A stretch of DNA of 64,000 nt from Bacillus licheniformis DSM 13 = ATCC 14580 (GCF_000011645.1 NC_006270.3:4158598-4222597), one strand, 5' to 3'. Positions 8,191 through 17,322 are shown, counted from the first letter of the stretch. Notes: a model not told the origin generated them from the letters alone. Numbers and translations: made by a program.

Positions 8191-9363
8191 TTATACCTTC
8201 ACTCGGACTTTCCCTGTTAGAAGAAGTTGCATAAGACCTTGTTTTTGTTTTCTATAAGTCTCTAATTCTTTCTCTAACAAATAAATTTCTTTATCACTAC
8301 ATTCTAAAATTTTTGACTGTCTTTGTTGTTCTCTAAGTGACGGGAGTTTAATTGTTAACTTGTATAATTCCTTAGGTTGGATCCGTTTAGAACCTGTACC
8401 ACTTGAGATATTTTCTAAATTAGTATAGAAGCTTTCTCTTGAAAAATAATAATAAAACCAGAGACCATCTACACCTTCTTTAAAATCAAAACAAGGTATG
8501 TCAGATGAAGACTGGAATCCATCTAACTCTTTTGGAATCAATCCAAATGCCCCCTTATGAAGATTCTGTTTCCCATAAATAAATTGGCCTTCTTTTCTGA
8601 TATATTGTGTAGTTGCTCCCTCTTTTTCCACCGTAGATATTTCTCTTTTACAAACACCTTTTAAATTTAATCGCACAGTAATCCTTTTATCTAATTGCGG
8701 ATTTTTTGCAATTACCTTGCTTTCTTCTAATAGTTCACCGATTTTTTTCTTTTCCCATTTGTCACTAAACCCAGGCAATCTCACTTTACCAGTCAGCAAC
8801 TTCTGCATTAACCCTTTTTTCTGCTCTTTCTTCTGCTCGATTAGCTTTTCTTTTAGCTCAATTGCCTTATCCCAGGTAGAGAGGATGGAGGCGATTTTTT
8901 GTTGTTCTGCAAATAATGGAATACCGACAATCATATCTTTTATTTCATTACTACTAAGATTTGGGAAAGTAGAACCCGCAGTCTTTTGTAATAACTGATT
9001 AACTTTATAATTTAATGTGTAATAAATAAAACTTGTTTCAGCTTTATCTTTTTTAGCTCTAATAGAAGCTACTCCTCGACCAATGCAATATTCATCATCA
9101 GCTATATTCATCCGTCCTGTTGAACTTCCTCTTACACACAATAATATATCCCCAGCTTTACAAAGTTTTGTAGGTTTAGATGTCCATTGTTTTACAACTG
9201 GGTATTTATTCGTAAATTCTGTTGGTCCATTGATTAAACCGATTCCATCCTTGATATCATTATAGGAATTACCTGGTGGCGACTGGCCCATAGTAATGTC
9301 AGCAATGTCACTAAGATTTCCATTTTCCCATTTGTATTGCTTAAATGCTTCCATGAAATTCAC
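8191..9363 (-). CDS. hsdS: Type I RM specificity subunit (HsdS), full length
   Basis: This 390-residue S subunit has two target recognition domains separated and followed by the repeated conserved helices: 'KKGLMQKLLTGKVRLPGF' near 185-205 and 'KQGLMQLLLTGKVR' at the C-terminus. The first half begins 'NLSDIADITMGQSPPGNSY', a typical TRD1 opening. It sets the bipartite DNA target of the HsdR-HsdM complex. The listed start is GTG at 9363 (AAAGGA, 6-base spacing); ATG at 9354 with AGGTGA is a close alternative. A second, half-length S gene lies at the operon head, so more than one specificity complex may form. Confidence 0.95.
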   Translation of the reverse strand: MNFMEAFKQYKWENGNLSDIADITMGQSPPGNSYNDIKDGIGLINGPTEFTNKYPVVKQWTSKPTKLCKAGDILLCVRGSSTGRMNIADDEYCIGRGVASIRAKKDKAETSFIYYTLNYKVNQLLQKTAGSTFPNLSSNEIKDMIVGIPLFAEQQKIASILSTWDKAIELKEKLIEQKKEQKKGLMQKLLTGKVRLPGFSDKWEKKKIGELLEESKVIAKNPQLDKRITVRLNLKGVCKREISTVEKEGATTQYIRKEGQFIYGKQNLHKGAFGLIPKELDGFQSSSDIPCFDFKEGVDGLWFYYYFSRESFYTNLENISSGTGSKRIQPKELYKLTIKLPSLREQQRQSKILECSDKEIYLLEKELETYRKQKQGLMQLLLTGKVRVKV

Positions 9364-9375
9364 CTAAAATCCTTT

Positions 9376-10380
9376 CTATTTTTCACTGTCTAACTGCTTC
9401 CTTTGTTCCAAAAATTGATCAAAATCATCTTTCTTCGGTTCTGCTAATCGTTGTTGATGAAACACTTCATATTGTTCGTTTGCAAATTGTTCCGCTACTT
9501 TGGCTTTAATTTTCCCAGCGTTAGTTAATATTTCATGTTCATTAAACTCTAAAAATGCATCTAATTTTTCTGCCCAATCCTTCATGTACATCGGCTTTTT
9601 CTTTTTCGCTTGTGTTTCTGCATAGTCTAAATACATTGTCACGATACGGTTTAAATCGCTGAGTTCTTCTTGTGTTAAATAATTTTTCGCCACAGTGACA
9701 TCATGTTTACGCACTTTGTCACCTTTCCAACTCGTTAAGCCCATGTTTGGCTTTGTTGCATCCGCTCGTTTCATTATCAGTTCCGAAGCAGTATGTCCAT
9801 GGATTGCAAAATGGAGTTTATTTTGAACGGTTGCAAAGAATTCTCTTGCAATTGGTGTATTCGGATCGTAATCAATAGATGTAGCATAGATATCTGTTAT
9901 TTTGTAATAAAAACGTCTTTCGGAAGCACGAATATCACGAATACGTTCCAATAATTCATCAAAATAATCTGCCCCAATATTCCGCATTTCTTTTAAGCGT
10001 TCATCATCCATCGTAAAACCTTTTACCATGTATTCATTTAAACGCTCTGTTGCCCATTGACGGAATTGTGTACCACGATGAGATCGAACACGATAGCCGA
10101 CTGCAATGATAACTTCAAGGTTGTAAAAGGTCACTTCACGTTCAACTTCACGAGAACCCTCAACTTGAACTATTCGGTTTTTCCGAATAGTTGCCTCCTC
10201 TGTTAACTCACCTTCAGCATATATATTTTTAATATGCTCATTTATTGTTGGAACACCCTTTTGAAACAGCTCTGCCATTGCCTTTTGCGTCATCCAGACG
10301 GTTTCACCTTCTAAACGGACTTGAATTTTCGTATCGCCATTTTCGGTTTGGTACATTAGAAAATTAGATTCATTATTCAC
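9376..10380 (-). CDS. RhuM family protein within RM operon
   Basis: This 334-residue protein matches the RhuM family by its N-terminal pattern: 'VWMTQKAMAELFQKGVPTINEH', then 'TFYNLEVIIAVGYRVRSHRGTQFRQWA'. The family was first noted in Salmonella pathogenicity islands and is widespread in mobile DNA, often inside type I RM loci; its molecular role is unclear. The C-terminal half is charged and helical. GTG at 10380 has an AGAGGTGATT site. It lies 12 bp before hsdS and 23 bp after the unknown 164-residue gene, so it is an integral member of this operon. Confidence 0.88.
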   Translation of the reverse strand: MNNESNFLMYQTENGDTKIQVRLEGETVWMTQKAMAELFQKGVPTINEHIKNIYAEGELTEEATIRKNRIVQVEGSREVEREVTFYNLEVIIAVGYRVRSHRGTQFRQWATERLNEYMVKGFTMDDERLKEMRNIGADYFDELLERIRDIRASERRFYYKITDIYATSIDYDPNTPIAREFFATVQNKLHFAIHGHTASELIMKRADATKPNMGLTSWKGDKVRKHDVTVAKNYLTQEELSDLNRIVTMYLDYAETQAKKKKPMYMKDWAEKLDAFLEFNEHEILTNAGKIKAKVAEQFANEQYEVFHQQRLAEPKKDDFDQFLEQRKQLDSEK

Positions 10381-10403
10381 CTAATCACCTCTTTTAATTA
10401 TCA

Positions 10404-10898
10404 TCAAGTAGAGACCATTGAAAATTCACTTAATCTCTTATTCAAGTTTTTAATAACCTTAAGTGGAGTTTCTTTTAGTTCTATACCAGTTCCATAAACT
10501 AAATGGTTCCATGCACCTTTTTCAGATTTAACCGACACACGTCGATTTTCTGTTTTAAAACCTACACCGATACACTGATTAAATTCCTCTCTACTTAAAA
10601 TCACTATCTCACTATTAACTAAATCTTCAACCCCGCAAATAAAAGCAAACATATTGATAGATTGGTCTTGTTGAATGTTGTTTACTTCATCCAAATTGAA
10701 TGGAAAATGCCACATTCTGTTTTGACCTTTATTACTTTGCTTCGATACATACTTCGTATAAACTTTATAGTCACCATAATTAGTTGACAATTTATAAATA
10801 CGTCTTTTTTCGCTATTTTCAAAAATAGCTGGGGCAAATCCGCTATTTACCAACTGTGATAAAAATGCCCCATAATAAAAATCCCCCTTTGCTAACAT
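10404..10898 (-). CDS. Unknown 164-residue protein between hsdM and rhuM
   Basis: I do not recognise this protein. It is a single soluble domain with alternating strands ('RRIYKLSTNYGDYKVYTKYV', then 'MWHFPFNLDEVNNI') and no TM segment. The beta-rich centre with K/E/D residues could be nuclease-like or DNA-binding, but no catalytic motif is firm. ATG at 10898 has an AAGGGGG site. It sits between hsdM (37 bp upstream) and rhuM (23 bp downstream), so it is co-expressed with the restriction system. A role in control or accessory defence is only inferred from context. Confidence 0.6.
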   Translation of the reverse strand: MLAKGDFYYGAFLSQLVNSGFAPAIFENSEKRRIYKLSTNYGDYKVYTKYVSKQSNKGQNRMWHFPFNLDEVNNIQQDQSINMFAFICGVEDLVNSEIVILSREEFNQCIGVGFKTENRRVSVKSEKGAWNHLVYGTGIELKETPLKVIKNLNKRLSEFSMVST

Positions 10899-10934
10899 CT
10901 TAATTCCCCCTTTGTACTGAAAAAACTACATTTG

Positions 10935-12464
10935 TTACAGCCCTAATTCCTTCAAATATTTCTCCATCTCCGCTTCCACTTCTTGTAGCTCTTGTTTGAT
11001 GTTTGCGATATTCTCTTTCACCGCATGCATATCCACTGGCTCTTCTTCTTCAAATGTGTCAACGTACCGAGGAATGTTTAGGTTATAGTCGTTTTCCTTT
11101 ATTTCATCTAAAGTGGCAACATAGGAGTATTTATCAATCGTTTCACGCTTTTCATATGTGTCAACAATTTTAGCGATGTCTTGTTCTCTTAGCTGATTTT
11201 GATTTTTCCCTTTTTCGTAGTTCCCTTCGGCAGATGCATCAATAAAAAGAACATCTTTACGAGTACGATTTTTCTTGAACACAAGGATACAAGCAGGGAT
11301 TCCAGTTCCATAAAACAGACCTTCTGGTAAGCCAATCACCGCATCCAGTAAGTTCATCTCAATGATTTGTTGACGAATTTTGCCTTCGCTTGCCCCTCGG
11401 AAAAGAACACCATGTGGAAGAATCGTTGCCATTCGACCGTTTTCCGCTAATGAATAAAGCATGTGTTGAACGAAAGCATAATCTCCTTTTGAACTTGGTG
11501 GAACACCCCACTCAAAACGTCTATGTGGATCTAAACTTGCTTCCATTTTAAACTTGCTGTCGTTTGTTCCTTCTCCCGCAAAGCCCATCGCCCACTTATC
11601 AAGAGAGAATGGTGGATTCGCTACAATTGCTTGGAACTTCATTAGCTTTCCATCTTCTAAGTGAAGTGGATTTGCTAACGTATCGCCCCATTCAATTTTC
11701 GCATCGTCTATACCATGCAAATACATATTCATTAATGCTAATGAGTGCGTGGCTCCGTTTCTTTCTTGTCCATAAATAGCTACTTTCTTATTTGGTACTT
11801 GATTTGCTACACGAATAAGAAGTGATCCTGATCCACACGTCGGATCATACACCCTATCATTTTCCTGTGGTTTAACAAGACGTGCTAACAGTTCCGAAGC
11901 CATAGAAGGCGTGTAAAATTCTCCGCCCTTCTTACCCGCATCAGATGCAAAACGTTCGATCATGTATTGATAAGCATCACCGATGACATCTTCACTTCCT
12001 ACAACAGAAGGCTTTAATGTCAGTTTATTAAAATCCTCTAATAAAGAACGGAGCATTGCATTTCGTTCTTTTGCCTTCCCAAGAATCGCTTCACTGTTGA
12101 AGTCAATGTTACGGAAGACACCTCTCAACTTACCTGTGTTTTCGTTTTCCAGACGTTCCAATGCTTTATTAATAATTTCACCAATTTCTGCATCATTCCG
12201 TTTGCTATACAAATAATCAAATGTAGACTGTTCATCTAACACAAAACGTTCCCTTGATAACGCACGTTGAATACGTTGCTCATCACCATTATAACGCTTC
12301 GTATACTCTTCTAAATGCTCTTTATAAGCATCACTTAAATACTTGATGAACAGCATTGTCAGTATATAATCCTTGTATGTACTGGAATCGACCTTTCCTC
12401 TAAATGTGTCGGCCGCTTGCCATAAAACACTGTTAATTTGGTCTTTTGTTACTTTTTCACTCAT
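10935..12464 (-). CDS. hsdM: Type I RM methyltransferase subunit (HsdM)
   Basis: This 509-residue N6-adenine methyltransferase subunit has motif I 'DPTCGSGSLLI' (207-217, SAM binding) and the catalytic motif IV 'NPPF' at 283-286, with the helical HsdM N-terminal domain ahead. It would modify the target set by HsdS and form the core of the restriction complex with HsdR. ATG at 12464 has a GGGAGG site and overlaps the stop of the half-length S gene by 4 bp (ATGA), implying translational coupling. Length and motifs are normal. Confidence 0.97.
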   Translation of the reverse strand: MSEKVTKDQINSVLWQAADTFRGKVDSSTYKDYILTMLFIKYLSDAYKEHLEEYTKRYNGDEQRIQRALSRERFVLDEQSTFDYLYSKRNDAEIGEIINKALERLENENTGKLRGVFRNIDFNSEAILGKAKERNAMLRSLLEDFNKLTLKPSVVGSEDVIGDAYQYMIERFASDAGKKGGEFYTPSMASELLARLVKPQENDRVYDPTCGSGSLLIRVANQVPNKKVAIYGQERNGATHSLALMNMYLHGIDDAKIEWGDTLANPLHLEDGKLMKFQAIVANPPFSLDKWAMGFAGEGTNDSKFKMEASLDPHRRFEWGVPPSSKGDYAFVQHMLYSLAENGRMATILPHGVLFRGASEGKIRQQIIEMNLLDAVIGLPEGLFYGTGIPACILVFKKNRTRKDVLFIDASAEGNYEKGKNQNQLREQDIAKIVDTYEKRETIDKYSYVATLDEIKENDYNLNIPRYVDTFEEEEPVDMHAVKENIANIKQELQEVEAEMEKYLKELGL

Positions 12465-13057
12465 TCTAATTCCTCCCTTATTTCACCTTGCACAATTTGC
12501 TTTGTGATGGCGTTAAACCATTTTTCCTTTTCTTCAATTAATCTATTGTAGAGTGTTTTTTCTTGCTGATGTAACCTCCACAGTTTAATAACAGCTTGTT
12601 GCTTGAAAATAGGTATATCTTCAATCGGAATCGAATTTAATGCCGATTTATTTGTACTTGGTATACGAGTTCCAGCCTGCGAACGTTCCAATTCTTTTTT
12701 AACACTGTCTGTATTTAAGTACCATGCTACATATTCAGATATAAATTTAGACTGATCCACTTTAATAATGGCAAAGTAAGATGGGACTAATAAGCCTGAT
12801 TTTGTTTCATCTATATAGACAGACGTATGAGGATAATTTAATCGAATTAGTACATCGCCTGCTTCCGTAAAGTGTTGATTATTTAACAGGTCATTGCTAT
12901 GGAACACTTCGAATGGTTCATCGTTAAAGACTCCCTCTTCAGTAATATTTTTTAAGGTAATTAAGTTATATGTGGCTTTCACTTCGTTCCCCACTTCTAC
13001 TTTCTTTCTCGTTAAAACAAGTCCTGTTCGAATGTCTGCAATATCTCCAAGATTCAT
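12461..13057 (-). CDS. Half-length HsdS-like specificity subunit (single TRD)
   Basis: This 198-residue protein is a one-TRD version of an S subunit. It opens 'MNLGDIADIRTGLVLTRK', continues through a single recognition domain, and ends with the coiled 'LHQQEKTLYNRLIEEKEKW' helix that normally spaces two TRDs. It heads the operon and overlaps hsdM by 4 bp. Some type I systems work with half-size S proteins that dimerise. Here it coexists with a full hsdS 3.1 kb downstream, so it may be an alternative specificity module, a truncated relic, or a regulator. ATG at 13057 has an AAGGAGGTG site, arguing it is translated. Confidence 0.82.
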   Translation of the reverse strand: MNLGDIADIRTGLVLTRKKVEVGNEVKATYNLITLKNITEEGVFNDEPFEVFHSNDLLNNQHFTEAGDVLIRLNYPHTSVYIDETKSGLLVPSYFAIIKVDQSKFISEYVAWYLNTDSVKKELERSQAGTRIPSTNKSALNSIPIEDIPIFKQQAVIKLWRLHQQEKTLYNRLIEEKEKWFNAITKQIVQGEIREELE

Positions 13058-13113
13058 AGTACACCTCCTTCTAAATTTGTTAAATCGAATATTTAATTCC
13101 GTTTGTTAAATGA

Positions 13114-13143
13114 ATTATATAACAAAAACAAGTTAAAAGTAAA
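13114..13143 (-). promoter_or_regulatory. Probable sigma-A promoter of the type I RM operon
   Basis: On the minus strand, TTTACT (13138-13143), an 18-base spacer and TATAAT (13114-13119). Two direct copies of TTTAACAAA lie between the -10 and the ribosome-binding site and could be an operator; that part is speculative. Confidence 0.6.
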
Positions 13144-13153
13144 TACATTCCAG

Positions 13154-13185
13154 AAAAAAAGAGCCTTGTTTTTTAAACAAAGCTC
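13154..13185 (-). terminator. Terminator after the 187-residue gene
   Basis: Stem GAGC.TTGTT / AACAA.GCTC followed by seven T residues on the minus strand, right after the stop at 13198. It insulates the RM operon promoter. Confidence 0.8.
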
Positions 13186-13197
13186 ACACAAATAATA

Positions 13198-13761
13198 TTA
13201 GCCGTTATACAGGTAGAAATCTGCCATTCCTTCTTGCCGTATTCGATGACTGTCTTCTATCTCCCATGGTTCTTCTTCCAAAAAGTCCTCCACCAATCTA
13301 TTAGGCGAATAATCCAATCTTGTTAAAATTGCAGATTGAATGCCTTTTGTACCTTTTTCTTCCTGTTCACTTATAACATTTATATCTTTTCCACCATATA
13401 GGTAAGGACTAAAGAACAAAATGAATTGTTCAAATATCTCAGCGATTTGTTCAAATGTTTCTTCATAGGTTTGCAATGGTTGAAAATAAACACCGACTTT
13501 CCGATCTTTAAATATGACTTGAGAGTGTATTTTTTGTCGAATTGTTTGCTCCATATTTTTAAATCTCTCATATTCTTTTCCTCTTGAGGAATCGAAATTT
13601 AGTTCAACAAATGCCAGTGATTTTGCGTTATTTGCCGAACAACGATAAGAGATGTTGCTTCGACCAGATCCAACTGTAAGCACGTGATCGTGGAGGTTCG
13701 TTTTTTTCCGATAATGAAAGTTTAAAAAGTACGGCAATCTCTTTTGCAATACTTCGAACAT
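13198..13761 (-). CDS. Unknown 187-residue protein, possibly DUF4268-like
   Basis: This is an unrecognised soluble protein. The stretch 'AKSLAFVELNFDSSRGKEYERF' followed by 'QTIRQKIHSQVIFKDRKVGVYF' reads like a beta strand-helix-strand domain and is loosely reminiscent of DUF4268 proteins of restriction loci; I hold this weakly. ATG at 13761 has AGAGGAGAT. It is a single-gene unit ending in a terminator, placed between the recombinases (divergent) and the RM operon promoter. Nothing indicates whether it is defence cargo or part of the mobility module. Confidence 0.5.
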   Translation of the reverse strand: MFEVLQKRLPYFLNFHYRKKTNLHDHVLTVGSGRSNISYRCSANNAKSLAFVELNFDSSRGKEYERFKNMEQTIRQKIHSQVIFKDRKVGVYFQPLQTYEETFEQIAEIFEQFILFFSPYLYGGKDINVISEQEEKGTKGIQSAILTRLDYSPNRLVEDFLEEEPWEIEDSHRIRQEGMADFYLYNG

Positions 13762-13852
13762 ATCTCCTCTTTTTCTACATAGGTTAATGACACTTTCCTC
13801 ATGTCATTAACCTTGATAACCTCAAAAATTCACTACGAAAGGAAGATCCCCA

Positions 13853-14026
13853 ATGAAAGAATCCCCTACTTTAAATCTCCATGAAGAAATTGAAAAACAA
13901 TTATTAATTGGAGCAGAGCTGGAAAAATACAATGCCCGAAAATTTCTTAACTTACTGTCCGATATGATTGTCAAATATGAATCTACTATTTACGACAAAT
14001 TTAAGGAAAGCAGATTAGGAGCGTGA
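13853..14026 (+). CDS. 57-residue ORF ahead of the serine recombinases
   Basis: ATG at 13853 with a GAAAGGAAG site encodes a small acidic/basic helical protein ('LHEEIEKQLLIGAELEKYNA', then 'FLNLLSDMIVKYE'). It ends 7 bp before the first recombinase gene and is co-directional, so the three genes look like one mobility operon. No family is recognised; a recombination accessory or regulator is a guess from position. Confidence 0.55.
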   Translation: MKESPTLNLHEEIEKQLLIGAELEKYNARKFLNLLSDMIVKYESTIYDKFKESRLGA

Positions 14027-14033
14027 ATGATTT

Positions 14034-15547
14034 ATGCGAGCTGTTGGTTACGTTCGAGTAAGTACCGATAAACAATTAGACAATACTTCTATTGGAAAAC
14101 AAAGAGAGGAAATTGAAAAATACTGCAAAAATAATGATATTTCCCTCGTTCACATCTTTGATGAGGGGGCGAAATCGGCTGAATCATTTAAAAATCGTAC
14201 TGAATTTAAAGAGTTGTACTCATTTGTTTTAGATAAAAAAACAAAATAGATTACGTTGTTGTTTATGATTCTGATCGTATATCGAGGGATAATTTAGAAT
14301 CCCTTTATATTTATAAGCGATTAACACAGGCGGGAATAAACCTTATCTGTATAGCTGACAATATTGATACAAGAGATCCAAGAGCGAAAATTCTTTACCA
14401 AATCATGTCATTAGTTGCTGAATTAGAAAGAGATATGATTATTTTCCGAACAAACTCTGGCATGGAAAAAAGAGCTTCTGAAGGACATTTTAATGGAGGC
14501 GTAATTTATGGATATGCATCAAAGAATAAGAAACTTAAAATTGTGCCTGAAGAAGCAAAAGTCATAAATTATATTTTTGAGAAGTATGCGATAAATCAGT
14601 GGGGTTATAGAAAAATAGCGTCACACCTAAATACTTTAGGTATCACTACTAAAAAAAATAATTTATGGTCAATAACTGCCGTAAAAACGATACTAAGTAA
14701 CCCCATATATATTGGCAAAGTAAAGTGGCGGAATGAACTGAGAGATGGAAAACATGCTCCCATCATAGATATAGAATTATGGGAGAAAACACAGCAAGTA
14801 ATGGATCTAAACAGTTATGTGCAAGAGAAGTTGCATCCTGGAAGCTTCCCCTTATCAGGTTTGTTAAAATGTCCAGAATGTGGTTCAGCCATGGTACAAG
14901 GAAATAGCAGTCCAAAATACAAATACTACCAATTCTCCAGAAATAAGAACAGTGGTAGTAAGGCATGTTCCTCAAACCTTGTAAAAAAGGATTATGCTGA
15001 GCAACATGTATTTGATCAATTATTTTGTGATTTGCAAAAATACAATGTTAAAGAGCCATTGATTAAAATGATTCACTCATACGCCATGAGTGAAATTGAG
15101 CCATTGGAAACAACTATCAAGACGTATGAAGTTGAGTTAGAGGAATTAAAAACGAAGAGAAAAGAACTTATAAATTGGAGGCTAAAAGATATTATTTCAG
15201 AAGAGATTTTAAAAGAGGAAATGGAAGATTTACGAGAGGAAGAAAAATTAATAATAACTCGAATTGAAAAATTACAGCACCTCATTAAACTCAGAGATAA
15301 AACCTTTTTAACCAATATCATTTCAACTTCACTACACGATCTAAAGAACTTTTTCAATATTATCGAAGATGATGACAAAAAGGAATTACTTCGTTCTCTC
15401 ATTGAAGAGATTCACGTAAATCCAGGAAAAACTACTAAGGATAGAACGATCAAAGAAGTGATTTATAAGTTTGATTTAAAATATTTGAAATCAATTGAAC
15501 TAAGAGAAGGGGAACATCTTTTCTCTTTTTTGTGTTTCATATTATAA
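14034..15547 (+). pseudogene. Large serine recombinase 1, interrupted by a -1 frameshift
   Basis: The N-terminus 'MRAVGYVRVSTDKQ' carries the nucleophile Ser of the resolvase domain. At 14247 the frame stops, but reading -1 from the run of seven A at 14235-14241 continues with 'IDYVVVYDSDRISRDN', 'LVAELERDMI' and the recombinase domain, then a zinc ribbon ('CPECGS' ... 'KACSSNL') and a long coiled coil to the stop at 15547, about 504 residues in all. This layout fits large serine integrases and Ccr enzymes. The break is a homopolymer indel (real or sequencing error) or, less likely, programmed slippage. It lies 7 bp after the 57-codon ORF and 22 bp before recombinase 2. Confidence 0.85.
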
Positions 15548-15569
15548 TTACAAGGAAGGGAGGATTATT

Positions 15570-17322
15570 ATGCACGAAATAAAACGTGTCGCAATTTACT
15601 GTAGAGTTTCTACCGAAGAGCAGGCAACGGAAGGATACAGCATATCTGCCCAATTACAAACTTTACGTCAATATACTCAGTTATATGGTTGGGAGATTGC
15701 AGAGGAATATGTAGATGAGGGAATAAGTGGAAAGAACATTAGCGGTCGCCCTGCAATGCAAAAACTTATTTCAGATGTTGAAAAGGATAAATTTCAAGCT
15801 GTTCTTGTTTGGAAGATCTCACGCCTATCACGAAATATGTTAGATACTCTCACTCTATTAGACAAATTCGAAGATTATGGAGTAAAGTTCATCTCTTACT
15901 CTGAAAACTTTGATACAGGCAGTCCAATTGGTCGTTTAGTTGTTCAACTAATGGCTTCCATTGCAGAAATGGAGCGTAATACGTTATCTGAGAACGTTAA
16001 GCTCGGAATGAAACAGAGAGCATTAGAAGGTTCATGGAATGGAGGCGTTGTATTTGGCTACGATACAATTGAAAAAGAGCTTGTGATCAACAAAAAGGAA
16101 GCTGAGATTGTACAACAAATCTATCAACTATATGCCAATGGTAAAGGCTTAAAGTCAATCGCAAACTACTTAAATAAAGCAGGTTACAGAACTAAACGGA
16201 ATTGTTATTTTTCGATAAACGGTGTAGCTCAAATCTTAGACAATGTTATCTATAACGGGAAGATCAGTTGGTTAAAAGTTGAAAATTGGGATACAAAACG
16301 GAGGAGAGGGAAAAATCCAAATCCTATCCTTGTAGAAGGACAGCATGAAGCCATTATTTCCGATGAATTATGGAGTATGGTACAAGCAAGGCGGAAAAGT
16401 AAATCATTTAAACAAAGGCAATCTAATGAACCATTTTTACTTAGCAGTCTTTTACGTTGCCCCGATTGTGGTCAAGGTATGGTTCCTGCCATTACAACAA
16501 ATAAACGAAAGGATGGAACAAAGAAGAAATATCGTTATTATGTTTGCTCTAACTTTCATAACAAAGGTTCATCTGCATGTAGAGCAAATTCAATAAAAGC
16601 ATATGATGCAGAATACGAAGTAATTAATAAGATTGAGAAGATCCTTTCCAACCAAAATCAGTTATTCTCTAAACTTCAATCTATAAATACTACTTCGATT
16701 GAATCTTTAAACCAACTCAATAGTGAATTGAAACAATTAGAAAATCGCCTATCAGAAATACAAGAGTACAGAATCGTTACTTGGAAGCATTTGAGCAAAA
16801 GACCTTACCAATAGCAATCTTGCAAGAACGATTACAGCATGTCTCTAAAGAAAAAGCAGAGTTAGAACAAAGGCACAATGAATCACTGGGCAATTAAGCT
16901 CGAACGATGCAAAAGTAATAAAACCAGAACTGATTCAAAAGCTTTTAGAAAAATTCCTTTTAGTCTATAAACAATCATCAAGAGAAAGGCAAAAACAGTT
17001 ACTTCAACTTTTGCTTAATAAAATTACAGTAAAGCATCCAATTGGTCAATCACGAATGGTCGATCAAATTGAACTCGACTTTGACTTTTCAGAGGTCAAT
17101 ATTTCTAAGACCTTTACACTTATCCACATGTTGTATAGAGAAACGGATAATGCAAATGGTTTTCCAAAGCCAATACCCGCTTCCGACAACAAAATACCAC
17201 CATATTTACATCATTTTTTGCCTCTATTTATGGTACGGTTCCCCTCGATTAATCCTAAAAGCCCGATAAACCTGCTCGAGCAAAATCAGTCTCATCAGCT
17301 GATGCGGGAACGTCATCCGTGA
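15570..17322 (+). pseudogene. Large serine recombinase 2, with two frameshifts near the 3' end
   Basis: Resolvase ('VAIYCRVSTEEQATEGYSI', nucleophile Ser in CRVS), recombinase and zinc-ribbon domains ('RCPDCGQGM' ... 'SSACRANS') are intact to about residue 395. The frame then stops at 16814. A -1 shift near 16770 recovers 'YLEAFEQKTLPIAILQERL', and a second -1 shift near 16893 recovers 'IQKLLEKFLLVYKQSS' and 'LLNKITVKHPIG', the usual C-terminal strand of these enzymes. The final frame runs through the element end into antisense rlmH, stopping at 17322. The catalytic part alone (414 residues) might still be made. Two non-homopolymer breaks suggest real decay. Confidence 0.85.
17200..17245. other. 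Probable attachment junction at the 3' end of rlmH
   Basis: The final rlmH codons for EPYHK and its stop (17224-17238 on the minus strand) mark where conserved chromosome meets the recombinase-bearing element. The same C-terminal codons form the attachment site of SCC elements in staphylococci. The exact crossover bases cannot be fixed because the other end is outside the window. Confidence 0.55.

Larger units (their letters stand above)
1..17230. mobile_element. SCC-like defence island integrated at the 3' end of rlmH (left end outside window)
   Basis: This AT-rich block carries two tandem large serine recombinases beside the rlmH terminus, a type I restriction-modification operon, a CBASS-like pair and several unknown genes, while everything to its right is conserved Bacillus core order. 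The right boundary coincides with the last codons of rlmH, the site known for staphylococcal cassette (SCC) insertion by Ccr serine recombinases. No repeat of the rlmH end was found elsewhere in the window, so the left attachment site must lie before base 1. The mobile-element call is inference from position, recombinases and cargo. Confidence 0.75.

Noticed and set aside
12461..13057. HsdS phase variation by inversion between half-S and full S
   Set aside because: Both S genes are on the same strand and no inverted repeats shared between them were seen; the recombinases nearby are large integrase-type enzymes rather than invertases.
13380..13571. 63-residue minus-strand ORF inside the 187-residue gene
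   Set aside because: Out-of-frame shadow within a longer frame that has a proper ribosome-binding site and terminator.
14235..14249. Programmed -1 frameshift signal in recombinase 1
   Set aside because: The zero-frame codons AAA AAA ACA do not form a canonical X XXY YYZ heptamer, and no downstream stem-loop is obvious; a plain indel is more likely.
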